A stretch of 64,000 bases of DNA, taken from contig NZ_JOAJ01000009.1 in the NCBI RefSeq assembly GCF_000720425.1, positions 526,607 to 590,606 of the forward strand, read 5' to 3'. Every line of letters starts with the position of its first letter. Positions within the stretch are counted from its first letter, which is position 1. A program made the translations under genes and the position numbers. Below are positions 62,425 to 64,000 of the stretch, piece after piece. Below the pieces are notes generated by a model. That model saw nothing but the letters and a program-made list of their open reading frames with translations, made no database searches and was not told the origin of the DNA. Source of the DNA: Nocardia rhamnosiphila NBRC 108938 (GTDB lineage: Bacteria > Actinomycetota > Actinomycetes > Mycobacteriales > Mycobacteriaceae).

Positions 62425-63285
62425 GTGACCGGGCCGCTACCGGAAACCGCGCTCGGAATCGGCTGGCGACCGGAGATCTGCGGTGTGATCGACCGGCTGG
62501 ACGGGCTCGATTTCTGTGAGGTCATCGCGGAATCGCTACGTGCGGGCGCCCGCGGTGGGGTCGAGGTGCCGGTGGAACTGGCGGCGCTGCGCGACCGAGG
62601 TACCGCTGTCGTCCCGCACGGCATCTCGCTGTCGCTGGGCGGTGCCGAGCCGGTGGACGGGCGCCGCATCGAACATCTGGCCGCCTGCGCGCGGGCGGTA
62701 TCGGCGCCGCTGGTGAGCGAGCACATCGCCTTCGTGCGGGCGGGTGGGCTCGAGGCCGGTCATCTGCTGCCGGTGCCGCGCAGCCGGGAAGCGCTCGACG
62801 TACTGTCCGCGAATATCACCCGGACCCGGGCCGGTATGGACGTGCCGCTCGCGGTGGAGAACATCGCGGCGCTGTTCGACTGGCCCGACGACGAATTCAG
62901 CGAAGCGGAATTCCTGACCGAGATCGTCGAACGCACCGGGGTGTACCTGCTGCTCGATATCGCCAATGTGTACGCGAACGCGCGCAACCGGGGCCGTGAT
63001 CCGCGCACCGAACTGCGGCGCCTGCCCACCGAGCGGATCGCCTACTGCCATATCGCCGGCGGCCACGAATCCGGCGGTCGCTATCACGACACCCATCTGC
63101 ATCCGATACCCGCGGAGGTGCTCGCGCTGGTCACCGAGTTCGTACACGATCACCCGGTTCCGCTCATGCTCGAACGGGACGGTAACTATCCGCCTGCCCA
63201 CGAGCTGCTCGACGAACTGGACGCGATAGCCAACGCCGCGGCCCGCGCACCGGTGACCGCGGTCGCCCGGGCGGGATTGCGGTGA
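62425..63285 (+). CDS. DUF692 / MNIO family multinuclear iron enzyme
   Basis: The 286-residue TIM barrel starts at GTG 62425. Metal-ligand signatures of MbnB/TglH-type enzymes are present in order: VVPHGISLSLGG (His), LVSEHIAFVR (Glu/His), LAVENIAAL (Glu), LLDIANVYANARNRG (Asp/Asn), AYCHIAGGH (His x2), HDTHLHPIP (Asp/His) and LMLERDGNYPP (Glu). Known members oxidise cysteine residues of peptide substrates with iron clusters. The Cys-rich tail of the upstream protein is the obvious candidate substrate. It is coupled to both neighbours (three-base gap; GTGA overlap). The chemistry here is unproven. Confidence 0.9.
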   Translation: MTGPLPETALGIGWRPEICGVIDRLDGLDFCEVIAESLRAGARGGVEVPVELAALRDRGTAVVPHGISLSLGGAEPVDGRRIEHLAACARAVSAPLVSEHIAFVRAGGLEAGHLLPVPRSREALDVLSANITRTRAGMDVPLAVENIAALFDWPDDEFSEAEFLTEIVERTGVYLLLDIANVYANARNRGRDPRTELRRLPTERIAYCHIAGGHESGGRYHDTHLHPIPAEVLALVTEFVHDHPVPLMLERDGNYPPAHELLDELDAIANAAARAPVTAVARAGLR

Positions 63286-63635
63286 CGAACGCGCAGGCCC
63301 CCGGATTGGCCGATCGGCAGGCGGCCCTGGTGCGTGCCCTGGTGGCGGGGGAGCCGGTTCCGGCGGGTTTCGATCCGGCCGCGGTGGGCGCGGCGGCACA
63401 TGCACTGCTGCACAAACGGGCCCGGGAAGTCGCGGCCCGCCATCCCGGCCTGGTGTACGCCACCGGTCCGGATTTCACCGGGCGGTTCGTCGAATGGGCG
63501 CGGAACCGCCCGAAGGATGGAACTGTGGCCGACGCCCTGCGGTTCGCCCGGGAGTGCGGTATCCCGTGGCCCGCGTCGCGTCCAGGGGTACCGGCTCCGG
63601 TCTCCCGGTTGCTACGGCGACTTCGTTCGCGCTGA
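63282..63635 (+). CDS. Small MNIO-partner-like protein
   Basis: This 117-residue protein starts at GTG 63282, overlapping the MNIO stop. LADRQAALVRALVAGEPVPAGFDPAAVGAAAHALLHKRAREVAARHPGL is a helical segment like those in substrate-recognition partners or DUF692-fused C-terminal domains of actinobacteria. WARNRPKDGTVADALRFARECGIPWP follows and an Arg-rich end closes it. It probably binds the precursor or the enzyme. Assignment rests on position and this pattern only. Confidence 0.72.
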   Translation: MTNAQAPGLADRQAALVRALVAGEPVPAGFDPAAVGAAAHALLHKRAREVAARHPGLVYATGPDFTGRFVEWARNRPKDGTVADALRFARECGIPWPASRPGVPAPVSRLLRRLRSR

Positions 63636-63911
63636 CCGGGGGTCGTCGCTTACGCCATGACCGTGGTCCGGTGCTGCGGGCCGATTCGGCCGGTACGTTC
63701 GCACATGTCATGACCGGTGTTCGTCGTGACGGATGCGCTGGTGGCCGTTTCCGCGCCGAGTGGACCTCGGCGCGTCGACCGCTCCTACCCGTATGAGTCT
63801 TACTACGGCGCCGGTGAGGTGGACGCCGAACGTGCTACCGCCGCCGTAGTCCCCGGAGTCGGCGGCCTACGTCGCGACTGCCCGGCGAGTGGTGACTGCG
63901 TGGCACCGGGA
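63636..63911. other. Gene-free stretch near the window end
   Basis: About 276 bp separate the MNIO operon from a convergent gene. Open frames here have no ribosome site or family resemblance, and no strong hairpin was seen. Confidence 0.4.
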
Positions 63912-64000
63912 TCACCGGCAGGCGTAGTAGTACGGCTTGTAGGCGCAGATGTCGAGGTAGCCGCCCTGGTCGTTGTCGTAGGTGAAGCTGCGCTGGGCCG
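63912..64000 (-). CDS. C-terminal end of a protein running off the window
   Basis: On the minus strand a frame entering from the right edge reads AQRSFTYDNDQGGYLDICAY then KPYYYACR and ends at TGA (63912-63914). The Tyr/Asp-rich text with two cysteines looks like the end of a small secreted protein. Only about 29 codons are visible, so no family is proposed. Confidence 0.5.
   Translation of the reverse strand, partial: AQRSFTYDNDQGGYLDICAYKPYYYACR

Overview
The window is high-GC actinobacterial DNA, most likely from Nocardia or a close relative in the Mycobacteriales. This is inferred from codon bias, frequent GTG/TTG starts, TAGGCT-type -10 boxes and gene order, not from a marker gene. The block GT87 membrane enzyme - ponA1 - DUF5318 // DUF1707 - PadR - ino1 (11.4-20.8 kb) mirrors the Mycobacterium tuberculosis Rv0051-Rv0046c locus as I remember it. 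leuS, a near neighbour there, lies about 34 kb away here (55.2 kb), so 21-55 kb reads as an enlarged, partly accessory insertion.

Layout. (1) 1-10.5 kb is a Ter-type stress locus: a truncated C-C lyase, a phosphoribosyltransferase/TRSP/StiP/PELOTA fusion and a HAD phosphatase, then DUF389, three AIM24 genes and, divergently, two TerD-domain genes. (2) 10.6-20.8 kb is the cell-envelope/inositol core with class A PBP PonA1, DUF5318, two DUF1707 membrane proteins, a PadR repressor with a visible operator, and inositol-1-phosphate synthase. (3) 21-36 kb is mixed. It holds a YrhB-like protein, two GyrI-like proteins, a second class A PBP, an LpqY-SugAB-like sugar importer, DUF2786 and TIGR04338 proteins, an exported epoxide hydrolase with a double operator, MenC, a thiolase with a divergent HxlR regulator, and a SugC-like ATPase detached from its importer. 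(4) 36.4-37.8 kb is a MerR regulator with a canonical 19-bp-spacer promoter and a small protein.

(5) 38-47.5 kb is a divergent catabolic cluster of eight genes around an IclR regulator with two operator-like palindromes. One arm is flavoprotein, hydantoinase-like amidohydrolase, CoA-transferase and MFS transporter; the other is IclR, CitE-like lyase, cyclase-family hydrolase and MmgE/PrpD. The enzyme set implies uptake, ring opening, CoA activation and retro-aldol cleavage of an unidentified cyclic amide or imide-like acid. (6) 47.7-54.8 kb holds an alpha/beta hydrolase, an F420-type LLM oxidoreductase, small secreted proteins, a duplicated His-rich metal-binding peptide, a decayed acetyltransferase, an SDR, glucosylglycerate hydrolase and an SdpI-like protein. 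(7) 55-64 kb holds leuS, a PhoX-type phosphatase, a GH25 muramidase, and a translationally coupled trio: a TIGR04222 membrane protein with a Gly/Cys-rich tail, a DUF692/MNIO enzyme and a small partner protein. That trio is the best candidate here for a little-described peptide- or protein-modification system. A related intergenic repeat family occurs at 7.3-7.5, 54.8-55.1 and 61.1-61.4 kb. No rRNA, tRNA, CRISPR array or insertion sequence was recognised.
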